From Hyphomicrobiales bacterium (lineage in GTDB: Bacteria; Pseudomonadota; Alphaproteobacteria; Rhizobiales; Rhizobiaceae), in NCBI GenBank assembly GCA_900472175.1, contig UCHD01000004.1, positions 305,723 to 369,722 of the forward strand: a stretch of DNA of 64,000 nt. The letters run 5' to 3'. Below the pieces are notes generated by a model. The model was not told the origin of the DNA. It saw only the letters and a program-made list of their open reading frames with translations, and searched no databases. The stretch's first letter is position 1, and every line of letters begins with the position of its first letter. Made by a program: the position numbers and the translations under genes. Shown one piece after another: positions 1 to 8,042 of this stretch.

Positions 1-14
1 GTTCGCGTGTTTCG

Positions 15-1109
15 TCATTGCGAGTGGTGCGCAGCGGCGTCGGCCATCTCCTGCTGGTGTTCCGTCTTGCCGTCTTTCAGTTCTTCCAGGCGCTGGGCGA
101 CCATGCTGTCTCCGAGATTCTGCTCGCGCTTCCAGGGTGTACGCCCTTTCAGAACGCCGGATTCGTGCACGATTTCAGCGACATATTCTTCCTGCCGGTA
201 AGCCATGACATGCACGCCGGAAACGCCCTTGATCTCTTTCACCTCGTTGATGATGTCGATGCAGAGCTGTTTGCCTTCCTTCTTCTGATCCTGCGCACCT
301 TCCAGCCGCTTGATGATCGCATCAGGGATATGGATGCCCGGCACGTTGTTACGGATCCAGTTGGCTGTTTTGGCCGAGGCTAGCGGTCCGACGCCGACGA
401 GGATGAAGCATTTTTCATCGAAGCCGAGATCGCGAACCTTGTTCATGTAGTCGCGGAACATCGGCACATCGAAGCAGTACTGGCTCTGGACAAACTGCGC
501 GCCGGCCTCGATCTTCTTGCCGAGCCGGTAAGGGCGGAAATCGTAGGGCGGCGCAAAAGGGTTGATCGCGGCGCCGAGAAACACCTGCGGCGGCGTCGTC
601 AGCTTGCGGCCGGAGAGAAACTTGCCATTGTCGCGCATGATCCGCACGGTCTCCAGCAGCGACATGCAGTCGAGATCGAAGACCGGCTTGGCGCCGGGCT
701 GATCGCCCGCCTGCACCCCATCGCCGGTCAGGCACATGATGTTGGCGACGCCCATGGCGGCAGCCCCCAGCACGTCTCCCTGGATTGCGATGCGATTCTT
801 GTCGCGACAGGCGATCTGCATGATCGGCGCATAACCCATGCGCGTCAGCAGCGCGCAGATGCCGACCGACGACATATGGCAATTGGCACCGGACGCATCG
901 ACGGCATTGATGCCATCGACCCAGCCTTCGAAGATTGCGGCGCGTTCGTAGACATCTTCCGGGTTGGCGCTGTCGGGCGGGTTCAGTTCCGCGGTGACGG
1001 CGAATTCGCCGCGGCGCAGAACGCGCTCCAGGCGGCCGCGGGAGGAATGACCGGGCAGGGAATCGAGTGGAAGATCGCGGCCGAGCGGATTTTCATCGAT
1101 ATGGGCCAT
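15..1109 (-). CDS. metF: methylenetetrahydrofolate reductase (MetF family)
   Basis: 364-residue protein of the MetF TIM-barrel family, which interconverts 5,10-methylene- and 5-methyl-tetrahydrofolate in the cytoplasm. The N-terminal E41-L-N-P-P-D segment corresponds to the family's first-strand motif with the catalytic glutamate. Its start lies 3 bases after the end of the MetV-like gene, so the two are almost certainly co-transcribed. The setting (MetV-like protein, corrinoid protein and MttB-type methyltransferase nearby) suggests it handles methyl groups coming off a corrinoid system rather than, or in addition to, ordinary methionine synthesis; that part is inference. The gene ends 14 bases from the window edge, so any downstream operon member is not visible. 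Confidence 0.88.
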   Translation of the reverse strand: MAHIDENPLGRDLPLDSLPGHSSRGRLERVLRRGEFAVTAELNPPDSANPEDVYERAAIFEGWVDGINAVDASGANCHMSSVGICALLTRMGYAPIMQIACRDKNRIAIQGDVLGAAAMGVANIMCLTGDGVQAGDQPGAKPVFDLDCMSLLETVRIMRDNGKFLSGRKLTTPPQVFLGAAINPFAPPYDFRPYRLGKKIEAGAQFVQSQYCFDVPMFRDYMNKVRDLGFDEKCFILVGVGPLASAKTANWIRNNVPGIHIPDAIIKRLEGAQDQKKEGKQLCIDIINEVKEIKGVSGVHVMAYRQEEYVAEIVHESGVLKGRTPWKREQNLGDSMVAQRLEELKDGKTEHQQEMADAAAHHSQ

Positions 1110-1112
1110 GGC

Positions 1113-1691
1113 TCAGGCGTCCTTTGCAGCGGCTGCGGCTTCGCGGGCTTCGGCTGCCTGCGCGGTGACGCGCAGCCAGGACGAGGTTTCGCGCAGCGAC
1201 TGGTTGACCGGCTTCTGCACGTTCAGGATCGCATCCCCCTTGACCATGTTGCGCGAGCCTTCCCAGGCCTTGACCCAGACACAGGGCATGTCTGGCTCGA
1301 CTTCACAATTGCCATTGGCGCGAACGCCGCCGCAAGGGCCGTTGCGCAACTGCTTGGGGCAGTTCATCGGGCAGGACATGCCGGTCGACGACAAAGCGCA
1401 CTGGCCGCACATGCGACAGTCGAATAGCAAACCCTTCACGTTGCGCTCAATGAACGTGATCGGTGTTTCGACGCGATTGTAACCGATTGCCTTCCACAAC
1501 GGGTGAAGCAGCAGGAAGACGTCGGCGAACCGGTGATAGAACCATTCGAAGAACCGCGAATGGCGCACGGCCCACAGGCGGATCGTGTAGCTGCGGCGCG
1601 AACGGCGATTGGGCGAAACCCCCGACGGTGTGTAGGCGCCGGTGGCGGCCTTCTTGGCAGGAGCGGCATTGCCGGGTTTAGCGTCAGCCAT
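1113..1691 (-). CDS. MetV-like protein (methylenetetrahydrofolate reductase C-terminal, cysteine-rich)
   Basis: 192 residues. A basic N-terminus and a helical aromatic segment are followed by a cysteine cluster at residues 92, 95, 98, 107, 111, 120 and 129 (DCRMCGQC, then GMSCPMNCPK and NGPCGG). This matches the zinc/Fe-S 'MetF C-terminal' domain called MetV in acetogens, where it partners MetF. The ATG at 1691 overlaps the end of the upstream gene by 8 bases; a longer reading to 1739 would overlap that gene by 56 bases and was not chosen. It probably forms a complex with the adjacent MetF, supplying electron transfer or metal binding (inference from the family). Confidence 0.8.
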   Translation of the reverse strand: MADAKPGNAAPAKKAATGAYTPSGVSPNRRSRRSYTIRLWAVRHSRFFEWFYHRFADVFLLLHPLWKAIGYNRVETPITFIERNVKGLLFDCRMCGQCALSSTGMSCPMNCPKQLRNGPCGGVRANGNCEVEPDMPCVWVKAWEGSRNMVKGDAILNVQKPVNQSLRETSSWLRVTAQAAEAREAAAAAKDA

Positions 1692-1986
1692 TGTCTTTGC
1701 CGCCGGATTTGACCAGGGCGACCAGCCGCTCCTTGTCATAGGCTGCTTCCAGTTCCGCTGCGGCCTTGTCGGCCTCTGCCTCGAGATCGTCGGAAACCGG
1801 CACCGGGTCGGCCTTTCGCCATTCCGCCAGATAGTCGCCGCTATCGGCGGCCCCGGTGCGCATGGCGCACATGTCGATTGCCTCGGTGAAGCGCAGGGTC
1901 AGCTCGCGCTTGGCGGTCTTGCGGCCCTGCTTGATGATGACCTGCGCGGGAATATCGCGCCAGTAAACGATAATGCGATCTGCCAT
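1684..1986 (-). CDS. PF13769-type 'virulence factor' small protein
   Basis: 100-residue soluble, charged protein beginning MADRIIVYWRDIPAQV. It resembles the short alphaproteobacterial family labelled 'virulence factor' (PF13769), which has no established biochemical role. It is the first gene of the three-gene set with the MetV-like and MetF genes, and the overlapping stop/start points to translational coupling. Its company suggests a part in one-carbon metabolism rather than virulence; this is inference from position only. About 110 bases upstream of it carry no recognised feature. Confidence 0.65.
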   Translation of the reverse strand: MADRIIVYWRDIPAQVIIKQGRKTAKRELTLRFTEAIDMCAMRTGAADSGDYLAEWRKADPVPVSDDLEAEADKAAAELEAAYDKERLVALVKSGGKDNG

Positions 1987-2098
1987 ATGCCCGAATTCTC
2001 CTCTTACCCGACAATGCGCATCTTGGCGTGTCTGGGCTCACCTTGGCACGACGCGCGTCATGCTCAAAAGCGACTTGTCCCCAGTGTCGGCGATATAA

Positions 2099-2887
2099 CT
2101 ACCAGATGCTGCGTGAGAAGCCATTCCAGAGCCATGTCCAGACCGGCGGATGGTACCACTGGCGCGAATTGCCGTTTGACGGCAGGGGCTTGAGATTGCC
2201 GGACAAGGCATCCTCGACAGCGCGGACGGCAATACCGGTGGATGCCGCGGTCTGCAGCAGCGGATAGGTGTGCATCGTGTCGCTTTTCGACGGTGTCATG
2301 CGCGACTGATAGAGAATGTCGCCGGTATCGACCCCGGCATCGACTAGGTGCACCGTGGCGCCGAAATTGGCCTCGTCGTTTTCGACCCGCGCCCAATATC
2401 CGCCCATCAGGCCGCGATACTGCGGATTGATGCCGGCATGAAAATTGATGACGGGGCAGGGCATGGCTGCCAGTGTCGATGCGGACAGCATGCGGCAGCT
2501 GACGAGGAAAACGACCGCCGGATTCAAGGCGCGAATCTGCGCGATTGCGTCCGGTGTATTGATGGAATGCACTGCGATTACAGGAATGGCAGGATTGTCG
2601 CGATCGTCGGCGTCGTATTGGCGCAGGATCTCTGCCGTGCGTTTTTCTGTAAACCGTTTGCCGAATTTCGAAGCCACCATGGTGGCGAACTGGCCTGCCG
2701 CAGTCATCAGCCCCAGCTTGCGGATACGGCGCTTGAGGAAGACGGTTTTTGATTCCGGCTGCTCGAGTAGAACCGTGACGCTGCCAAACCGGCTTTCGAG
2801 CGCATTGATCAGGATCTGCGGATTACGTCCGCCAGCAGTGACGATGACGATGCGTTGGTTGGCTGCGGAGGTCATGCTGGCGGTCAC
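2099..2887 (-). CDS. formyltransferase family protein
   Basis: 262 residues. Residues about 10-100 form an N-terminal nucleotide-fold-like part, and the centre carries the folate-dependent formyltransferase signature: INFHAGINPQYRG with the catalytic histidine, and the downstream DAGVDTGDIL with the catalytic aspartate. The family moves a formyl group from 10-formyl-tetrahydrofolate to an amine (as in Fmt, PurN and sugar N-formyltransferases). The acceptor is unknown here. It starts 8 bases after exoD, so the pair is probably one operon; an envelope sugar acceptor and a C1-metabolism role are both possible. The start may be 12 bases further in (MTSAANQR). Confidence 0.75.
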   Translation of the reverse strand: MTASMTSAANQRIVIVTAGGRNPQILINALESRFGSVTVLLEQPESKTVFLKRRIRKLGLMTAAGQFATMVASKFGKRFTEKRTAEILRQYDADDRDNPAIPVIAVHSINTPDAIAQIRALNPAVVFLVSCRMLSASTLAAMPCPVINFHAGINPQYRGLMGGYWARVENDEANFGATVHLVDAGVDTGDILYQSRMTPSKSDTMHTYPLLQTAASTGIAVRAVEDALSGNLKPLPSNGNSRQWYHPPVWTWLWNGFSRSIW

Positions 2888-2895
2888 TGTCCGTT

Positions 2896-3540
2896 CTAGA
2901 TGATGAAGGCCAGGACAGCGCCGGCGGCAAGGATGACGCTTGCGGCGACCGCAAGCGAGACGATACCGATCAGGGCGCCGGCAACGAGACCAAGGCCGTC
3001 GCGTTCCGTATGGGCAAAGCCGATGACCGCAAGCGCGAAAGCAGGCAACCAGTTGCCGAAGGGAATGGGCAGGAAGATGACTACCGCCAGAATGAGGGCC
3101 AGCAACCCGATCAGCCGTTCGGCAAACCGGCTGCCGAGAAACCAGCCGCGCGGCTTGATCAGGGTTTCGGCGCGCTGCAGCCAGGGCGAGATGCGGTTGA
3201 CGAAAACGAAGAACGTGGCGTTGTCGAAGGCATAGTTGCCCATGCGCTGCGGTAGCCAGATGCGCGGGCGGCGGGACGCAAACATTTGCCAGGCGATGAA
3301 AATCAGCGGCAGGCCGAGAATGAAGGTGGCGCCGGGTGGCAGTGGAATGAGGTTCGGAAGGGCAAAGACGACGAGGAAAGCGCCGAAGGACCGGTCTTCC
3401 ATGGCAACGGCAAGTTCGCGCAGGGTGATTTTCGGTCCGGCGTTGAGCGAAAGATTGCGCAGCAGTTGAGAAAGTTGCTGCGGGTGGTGGCTGTGGGCCG
3501 CCGTCCTTGCCGATAGGTCCGTTGCGAAAATGTCCGTCAT
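2896..3540 (-). CDS. exoD: ExoD-type exopolysaccharide synthesis protein
   Basis: 214-residue membrane protein with a soluble N-terminus ending in ITLRELAVAMEDRSFGAF, followed by several hydrophobic segments (LIPLPPGATFILGLPLIF; LLALILAVVIFLPIPFGNW; C-terminal ASVILAAGAVLAFII). This is the ExoD family (PF06055), tied to exopolysaccharide production and alkali tolerance in rhizobia; its molecular function is not established. The ATG at 3540 is preceded by AAGGTG at usable spacing; a GTG nine bases upstream lacks one. It is upstream of, and probably co-transcribed with, the formyltransferase gene. Confidence 0.82.
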   Translation of the reverse strand: MTDIFATDLSARTAAHSHHPQQLSQLLRNLSLNAGPKITLRELAVAMEDRSFGAFLVVFALPNLIPLPPGATFILGLPLIFIAWQMFASRRPRIWLPQRMGNYAFDNATFFVFVNRISPWLQRAETLIKPRGWFLGSRFAERLIGLLALILAVVIFLPIPFGNWLPAFALAVIGFAHTERDGLGLVAGALIGIVSLAVAASVILAAGAVLAFII

Positions 3541-3662
3541 CCCCGTCACCTTTTTTGTGGTTGTTCGGGCGATTTTGGCGGGCGGCAGTTACGATGAACT
3601 TAAATCAAATGCGGCGTTTCATGCAAAATTGAGCGCAAGGCTAACAGATGGTTTCCGGGCTA

Positions 3663-4262
3663 TCAGGCGTGCAGAAGTGCCGGGGTCAGGTCGCCATAGC
3701 CGGTAAAGCGGTACTCGTAGGCCAGCCCCAGCGTTTCGGCGGCTTTGCGCGCCTTTTCCTGCAGCTTTTCGTCCTCCACCTGCGAGAGATAGACGAGTTT
3801 CTTGTAATGGCCGAAATACATGTCGCGCAATTCCGGATGACGGTCGAGGCCAAGCGGCTCGACAACGAAGGCGTCGAACTGGCGAGCAAGGAAATCGGTC
3901 AGAAAAAAAGAAGTGAAATCGTCGTCCCAACCGGCCTCGAAAGCGGCATTGCCGGCAAAGAAGGAAAAACAGTGCGGTCCGGCGATGCGCTCGACCTGTT
4001 CCTCCTCGCAAAGCCTGTCGAGAAGGCCACCAGTGCCGCAATCGGCATAGGCTACAAAGATGCGCTCAAATCCCTCGGCGCGGGCCTTGTCGATGGCGAT
4101 CTTGATGCCGGGCGTGATCTTGTCGGGTGTGTTGTGCCAGATGGCGGGAAGACAGGCGAGGTCGATATGGTCGAGCTTGTTTGCCTCGCAGACAGCAAGG
4201 ATTTCGCGGGCGATAGCACCGCAACCAATGACGTGAACTTTTTCCGATTTCGCGCGTTCCAT
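3663..4262 (-). CDS. DUF1638 family protein
   Basis: 199 residues. Shows the DUF1638 pattern: VHVIGCGAIAREI near the N-terminus (C14), AYADCGTGGLLDRLC (C75, C85) and AGPHCFSFF (H97, C98). The function is not established. DUF1638 genes are often found beside MttB-type methyltransferases and corrinoid proteins, and this copy sits next to both, so a job in methyl transfer, metal binding or corrinoid maintenance is plausible but unproven. The start was taken at MERAKSEKVH; the longer open frame upstream runs antisense through the lipoprotein gene and lacks DUF1638 similarity. Confidence 0.75.
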   Translation of the reverse strand: MERAKSEKVHVIGCGAIAREILAVCEANKLDHIDLACLPAIWHNTPDKITPGIKIAIDKARAEGFERIFVAYADCGTGGLLDRLCEEEQVERIAGPHCFSFFAGNAAFEAGWDDDFTSFFLTDFLARQFDAFVVEPLGLDRHPELRDMYFGHYKKLVYLSQVEDEKLQEKARKAAETLGLAYEYRFTGYGDLTPALLHA

Positions 4263-4322
4263 AGCCGAAGATCTTTCTTCCACGTCAATTGAACCTGTCA
4301 CCCAGCATAAGGAACCCGCGTC

Positions 4323-4481
4323 ATGACAGCAAAGACAATCGCCACCATCGGTCTCGTCCTCTTTTCCATCACGACGCTGGCGTCGTGCGGCAACACCATC
4401 CGCGGCATGGGCCGGGACACCGCCAACGCGGTTGATGCGACCCAGGACGCCGGCCGCAGCGTAGAGCGTGCTGCCAAGTAG
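4323..4481 (+). CDS. entericidin-like small lipoprotein
   Basis: 52 residues, found by reading the gap between the DUF1638 and corrinoid-protein genes. MTAKTIATIGLVLFSITT is a signal segment and LASC (C22) a lipobox; the mature part GNTIRGMGRDTANAVD followed by a short helix is typical of the entericidin A/B family of small outer-membrane lipoproteins. A strong hairpin terminator follows 20 bases after the stop. It is on the opposite strand to both neighbours and probably not functionally linked to them. Confidence 0.8.
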   Translation: MTAKTIATIGLVLFSITTLASCGNTIRGMGRDTANAVDATQDAGRSVERAAK

Positions 4482-4500
4482 CTGGGTCTTTAAGATAAGA

Positions 4501-4536
4501 AAACCGGCCACGCTTTTCACGCGCGTGGCCGGTTTT
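4501..4536. terminator. intrinsic terminator, probably bidirectional
   Basis: Perfect 12-bp inverted repeat AACCGGCCACGC (4501-4512) / GCGTGGCCGGTT (4522-4533) around a 9-base loop, followed by a T tract on the + strand and preceded by A residues. It lies between the convergent ends of the lipoprotein gene (+) and the corrinoid-protein gene (-), so it can serve both. Confidence 0.85.
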
Positions 4537-4557
4537 TGCATGCTCAAATTCGCTTGA

Positions 4558-5256
4558 TCAGGCGCCGGACAGCTGGTTGTGCTTGCGCTTCATAAAGTCC
4601 TTGGCCGTCTCCACGGCAACCGCCGCGTCGCGGCAATAGGCATCGGCGCCAACGGCCTTGCCGAATTCCTCGTTAAGAGGCGCGCCGCCGACGAGAACGA
4701 CATAGTCGTCGCGCATGCCTTTTTCCTTCATCGTGTCGATCACGACTTTCATGTAGGGCATCGTTGTCGTCAAAAGCGCCGACATGCCGAGGATATCGGG
4801 CTGTTCGCGCTCAATGGCGTCGAGATAGTTTTCGACCGGGTTGTTGATGCCGAGATCGACGACGTCGAATCCGGCACCTTCCATCATCATGCCGACGAGG
4901 TTCTTGCCGATGTCATGGATGTCGCCCTTGACTGTGCCGATGACAACCTTGCCCTGCTTCGGCGCGCCGGTGGCGGCAAGCAACGGCCGGAGAATGGACA
5001 TACCAGCCTTCATCGCGTTGGCGGACAGCAGAACTTCTGGCACGAACAGGATGCCGTCGCGGAAGTCGATGCCGACGATGCGCATGCCTTCGACCAGCGC
5101 CTGGGTCAGGACGTCATAGGGAGCCCAGCCGCGCTTCAGGAGGATGTTGGTACCATCCTCGATCTCTTCCTTCAGGCCGTCGTAGAGATCGTCGTGCATC
5201 TGCTGCACGAGTTCGTCGTCGGAAAGATCCTCGAGAATGATTTCGTCGTCTGCCAT
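4558..5256 (-). CDS. corrinoid protein of a methyltransferase system (MtgC/MttC-like)
   Basis: 232 residues. A helical N-terminal cap (about 10-95) precedes a Rossmann B12-binding domain with the 'base-off/His-on' motif D112-I-H-D-I-G followed by GFDVVDLG, where H114 should be the lower axial ligand to cobalt. This is the layout of MttC/MtbC/MtgC proteins, which carry a methyl group between a substrate methyltransferase and an acceptor. It is divergent from the mttB-family gene 338 bases away and faces the DUF1638 gene. The acceptor methyltransferase (MtgA/MtbA type) was not recognised in the window. Confidence 0.9.
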   Translation of the reverse strand: MADDEIILEDLSDDELVQQMHDDLYDGLKEEIEDGTNILLKRGWAPYDVLTQALVEGMRIVGIDFRDGILFVPEVLLSANAMKAGMSILRPLLAATGAPKQGKVVIGTVKGDIHDIGKNLVGMMMEGAGFDVVDLGINNPVENYLDAIEREQPDILGMSALLTTTMPYMKVVIDTMKEKGMRDDYVVLVGGAPLNEEFGKAVGADAYCRDAAVAVETAKDFMKRKHNQLSGA

Positions 5257-5594
5257 GATGGTTTTCCTCGGTTCCTGGCGCTGTCAGGCACAAACCTCCC
5301 CGACGCAGGCACTATACTTAGCTTTGTTGTTTCCAAAAGCTCTTTTCGAAAGCGACGTCGCATGCGATGAAAAACGACGGCACCGCGATAGTCGGCCGAC
5401 CCTATCCGGCTGCGCTTAACAAAAACAGTGTATTGGCTCATTCCATTGCCGGAAAATATGATATTCGCACTCTCCGCAGGCAGGCGTGTTCGAGTTGCGT
5501 CATCCGTTGGCGCATTGAGAACCGTTCGGATGCTGAGGCTTGCTAGCATAGGCTCGACAAGTGCGCAGACGAGGCGCGGGAGAGGATCAAAGAC
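5257..5594. promoter_or_regulatory. divergent promoter region between corrinoid protein and mttB-family genes
   Basis: 338 bases without a gene. Two 10-bp perfect palindromes stand out: GCGACGTCGC (5352-5361) and GTCGGCCGAC (5391-5400), 39 bases apart start to start, in the middle of the gap where a regulator of both genes could bind. No riboswitch consensus was recognised. The + strand gene has GGGAGAGG just before its ATG. Operator function is inference. Confidence 0.35.
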
Positions 5595-7166
5595 ATGGCT
5601 GATGTAACCGAGCAAACCGAAGAAACCGGCGGCCGCCGCTCGCGCGGCGAGGGCCGGGGTGCCGCCGCCCGCCGTGCCTCGCGTACCGGCGGCGGTGCGC
5701 CGCCATCGCTTCCGTATATCACTCGCAAGATTCGCGAGTACGAAGTGCTCGACGAGGAAGGCCTGGCGCTGATCGAGGCCAATGCTGACCTGATTCTTGA
5801 GGAAATCGGCATCGAATTCCGCGACGACGAAGAAGCGTTGGCGCTTTGGAAGCAGGCTGGAGCCGACGTGCGCGGACAGCGCGTGCATTTCCCCAAAGGT
5901 CTGTGCCGCGAACTCCTGAAAACCGCGCCGTCCAATTTCACCTGGCATGCCCGCAATCCCGAACGCAACGTTCACATCGGCGGCAAGGCGACAGTGTTTG
6001 CGCCGGTTTATGGACCTCCCTTCGTGCGCGATCTCGAAGGCGAGCGCCGCTATGCGACGATCGAGGACTTTCGCAATTTCGTAAAACTTGCCTATATGGC
6101 GCCGTCGATGCATTCCTCGGGTGGGACCGTCTGCGAACCGGTCGATATCCCGGTCAACAAGCGCCATCTCGATATGGTCTACAGCCATATCAAATACTCC
6201 GACAAGCCGTTCATGGGCTCGGTAACGGCACCGGAACGGGCCGAAGACACGATCGCCATGGCCAAGCTGGTGTTCGGTGATGATTTCGTCGAAAACAACT
6301 GCGTGACGCTGAATCTCATCAACGCCAACTCGCCGATGGTGTTCGACGAGACCATGGTCGGTGCGTTGAAGGTCTATGCGCGCCACAACCAGGCTTGTGT
6401 CATCTCGCCGTTCATTCTTTCCGGAGCGATGAGCCCGGTGACGGTGGCCGGAACCTTGACGCAGATTCTCGCCGAAGTGCTGGCCGGTGCCGCATTCACC
6501 CAGCTGATCCGCAAGGGCGCACCGGTGCTGTTCGGCACGTTCGCGGCGTCGATCTCGATGCAGTCGGGTGCGCCGACCTTCGGCACGCCGGAGCCGTCGC
6601 TGGTGTCCTATGGTGCTGCACAGCTTGCCCGCCGTCTCGGCCTGCCGTTCCGCACAGGCGGATCGCTCTGTGGTTCGAAGGTTCCCGATGCCCAGGCAGC
6701 TCACGAATCGGCCAACACACTGAACATGACGCTGCTTGCCGGCACCAACTTTGTTCTGCATGCCGCCGGATGGCTCGAAGGCGGTCTCGTATCGTCCTAT
6801 GAAAAATTCATGATCGACCAGGACCAGCTCGGTATGATGCAGAAGATGGCCGAGGGTGTGGACCTTTCGGAAAACGCGCAAGCGCTCGATGCGATCCGCG
6901 AAGTCGGTCCGGGTAGCCATTACCTCGGCTGCGCCCATACGCAGGCCAATTTCCAGACGGCGTTCTACCGTTCGGCGCTGGCCGACAACAACTCCTTTGA
7001 GCAGTGGGAAATCGAGGGTGAAAAGCGCGTCGAGCAGCGCGCCAACGCACTGGCTCGCAGTTGGCTGGAACACTATGAACGGCCACCGCTCGATGCCGCG
7101 ATCGACGCGGCGCTTCTCGACTTCATCGCCAAGAAGAAGGATTCGATGCCTGACGCCTTCACTTGA
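5595..7166 (+). CDS. trimethylamine methyltransferase (MttB) family protein, non-pyrrolysine
   Basis: 523 residues. After a low-complexity Arg/Gly/Ala N-terminus (residues 12-40) the protein follows the MttB TIM-barrel family along its length. No in-frame TAG interrupts it, so it belongs to the non-pyrrolysine branch, whose characterised members demethylate quaternary amines such as glycine betaine, proline betaine or carnitine onto a corrinoid protein. The divergent corrinoid-protein gene supplies the expected partner. The substrate cannot be read from sequence; the nearby bmt and quaternary-amine transporter genes favour a betaine (inference). Confidence 0.85.
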   Translation: MADVTEQTEETGGRRSRGEGRGAAARRASRTGGGAPPSLPYITRKIREYEVLDEEGLALIEANADLILEEIGIEFRDDEEALALWKQAGADVRGQRVHFPKGLCRELLKTAPSNFTWHARNPERNVHIGGKATVFAPVYGPPFVRDLEGERRYATIEDFRNFVKLAYMAPSMHSSGGTVCEPVDIPVNKRHLDMVYSHIKYSDKPFMGSVTAPERAEDTIAMAKLVFGDDFVENNCVTLNLINANSPMVFDETMVGALKVYARHNQACVISPFILSGAMSPVTVAGTLTQILAEVLAGAAFTQLIRKGAPVLFGTFAASISMQSGAPTFGTPEPSLVSYGAAQLARRLGLPFRTGGSLCGSKVPDAQAAHESANTLNMTLLAGTNFVLHAAGWLEGGLVSSYEKFMIDQDQLGMMQKMAEGVDLSENAQALDAIREVGPGSHYLGCAHTQANFQTAFYRSALADNNSFEQWEIEGEKRVEQRANALARSWLEHYERPPLDAAIDAALLDFIAKKKDSMPDAFT

Positions 7167-7273
7167 AGAGAGCCCGAACAAGCCAGGGAGAGAGGCGGAG
7201 CGGCGCAAGTAGCAGATATCATCCAGAATGAGGTCTGGCGCCCACATTACGACAGGCAGGGGCCGAAACCGAA

Positions 7274-7978
7274 ATGACCGGTCCCGTGGTGACATCGAAT
7301 GATGTTTTAGGTGAGCTCCGTGCAGCGCTTGCGCAGCACGGAGTTTTTTTACGCGGTGTCGTTAATTTTTCCGATGGCGAAACGGCACCCTTTTTGACAG
7401 ACGGACAGGCGGCAAAAAGCGTTGTCCTGCTTGGCAATATCGGCGGCTCCTTATGGCCGGCCTTCCAACGCTGGCGTGACGGCCTGCATGATCGCGGCGG
7501 CGAAAACCCGCTCGATCACTGGTCGAAGGCCGTGATCGAACCGGTGGCAGAGGCTTTCGGCGCCACGGCCTATTTCCCCTCCGATCCGCCCTGGCAGCCG
7601 TTCCAGCAATGGGCGATGCGGGCGGAGGGCTTGAAGGCTTCGCCGCTCGGAATTCTCATCCATCCGCGCTATGGCCTCTGGCACGGCTATCGCGGTGCGC
7701 TCGGTTTTGCGCAGAAGTTGCCTGAGGCCACCAACCAGATCGATCAGCACCCCTGCGATCACTGTCCCGAAAAGCCCTGTCTCTCCAGTTGTCCGGCGCA
7801 GGCTGTCCTGTTTTCCGGGTTTCAGCTAACGCCGTGCCGCTCTCACTTGAAAACGAGGGAAGGGCAGGCAGGCTGCATGACCGGCGGATGTCTTGCCCGC
7901 AACGCCTGTCCGGTTGGAGTGGAATATCGCTATCCGGCCGGGCAGCTGTATTTTCATATGGCCGCCCTGAATTTATAA
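7274..7978 (+). CDS. 4Fe-4S ferredoxin-like protein next to the methyltransferase
   Basis: 234 residues. The N-terminal 150 residues show no motif I can name. The C-terminal part has eight cysteines: C161-x2-C164-x4-C169-x3-C173-P, then C188, C201, C206 and C212-P, enough for one or two [4Fe-4S] clusters, with a loose likeness to epoxyqueuosine reductase-type domains. It lies about 107 bases downstream of the mttB-family gene on the same strand. Corrinoid methyltransferases need reductive reactivation of Co(II), so an activation or electron-transfer role is a reasonable guess but not shown. Confidence 0.7.
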   Translation: MTGPVVTSNDVLGELRAALAQHGVFLRGVVNFSDGETAPFLTDGQAAKSVVLLGNIGGSLWPAFQRWRDGLHDRGGENPLDHWSKAVIEPVAEAFGATAYFPSDPPWQPFQQWAMRAEGLKASPLGILIHPRYGLWHGYRGALGFAQKLPEATNQIDQHPCDHCPEKPCLSSCPAQAVLFSGFQLTPCRSHLKTREGQAGCMTGGCLARNACPVGVEYRYPAGQLYFHMAALNL

Positions 7979-8042
7979 GTTTCCCGCCTCCATTTTGCTG
8001 TTGTCGCGCGACAGGGTCTGGCGCGCATGAAATGAGGGAAAC

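Noticed and set aside
5595-7166. Pyrrolysine-containing trimethylamine methyltransferase
   Set aside because: There is no in-frame TAG codon, so it is of the non-pyrrolysine branch.
5172-7295. 707-codon open frame on the minus strand, antisense to the mttB-family gene
   Set aside because: It overlaps two well-supported genes, its translation is arginine- and histidine-rich without any domain, and long antisense frames are common in high-GC coding DNA.
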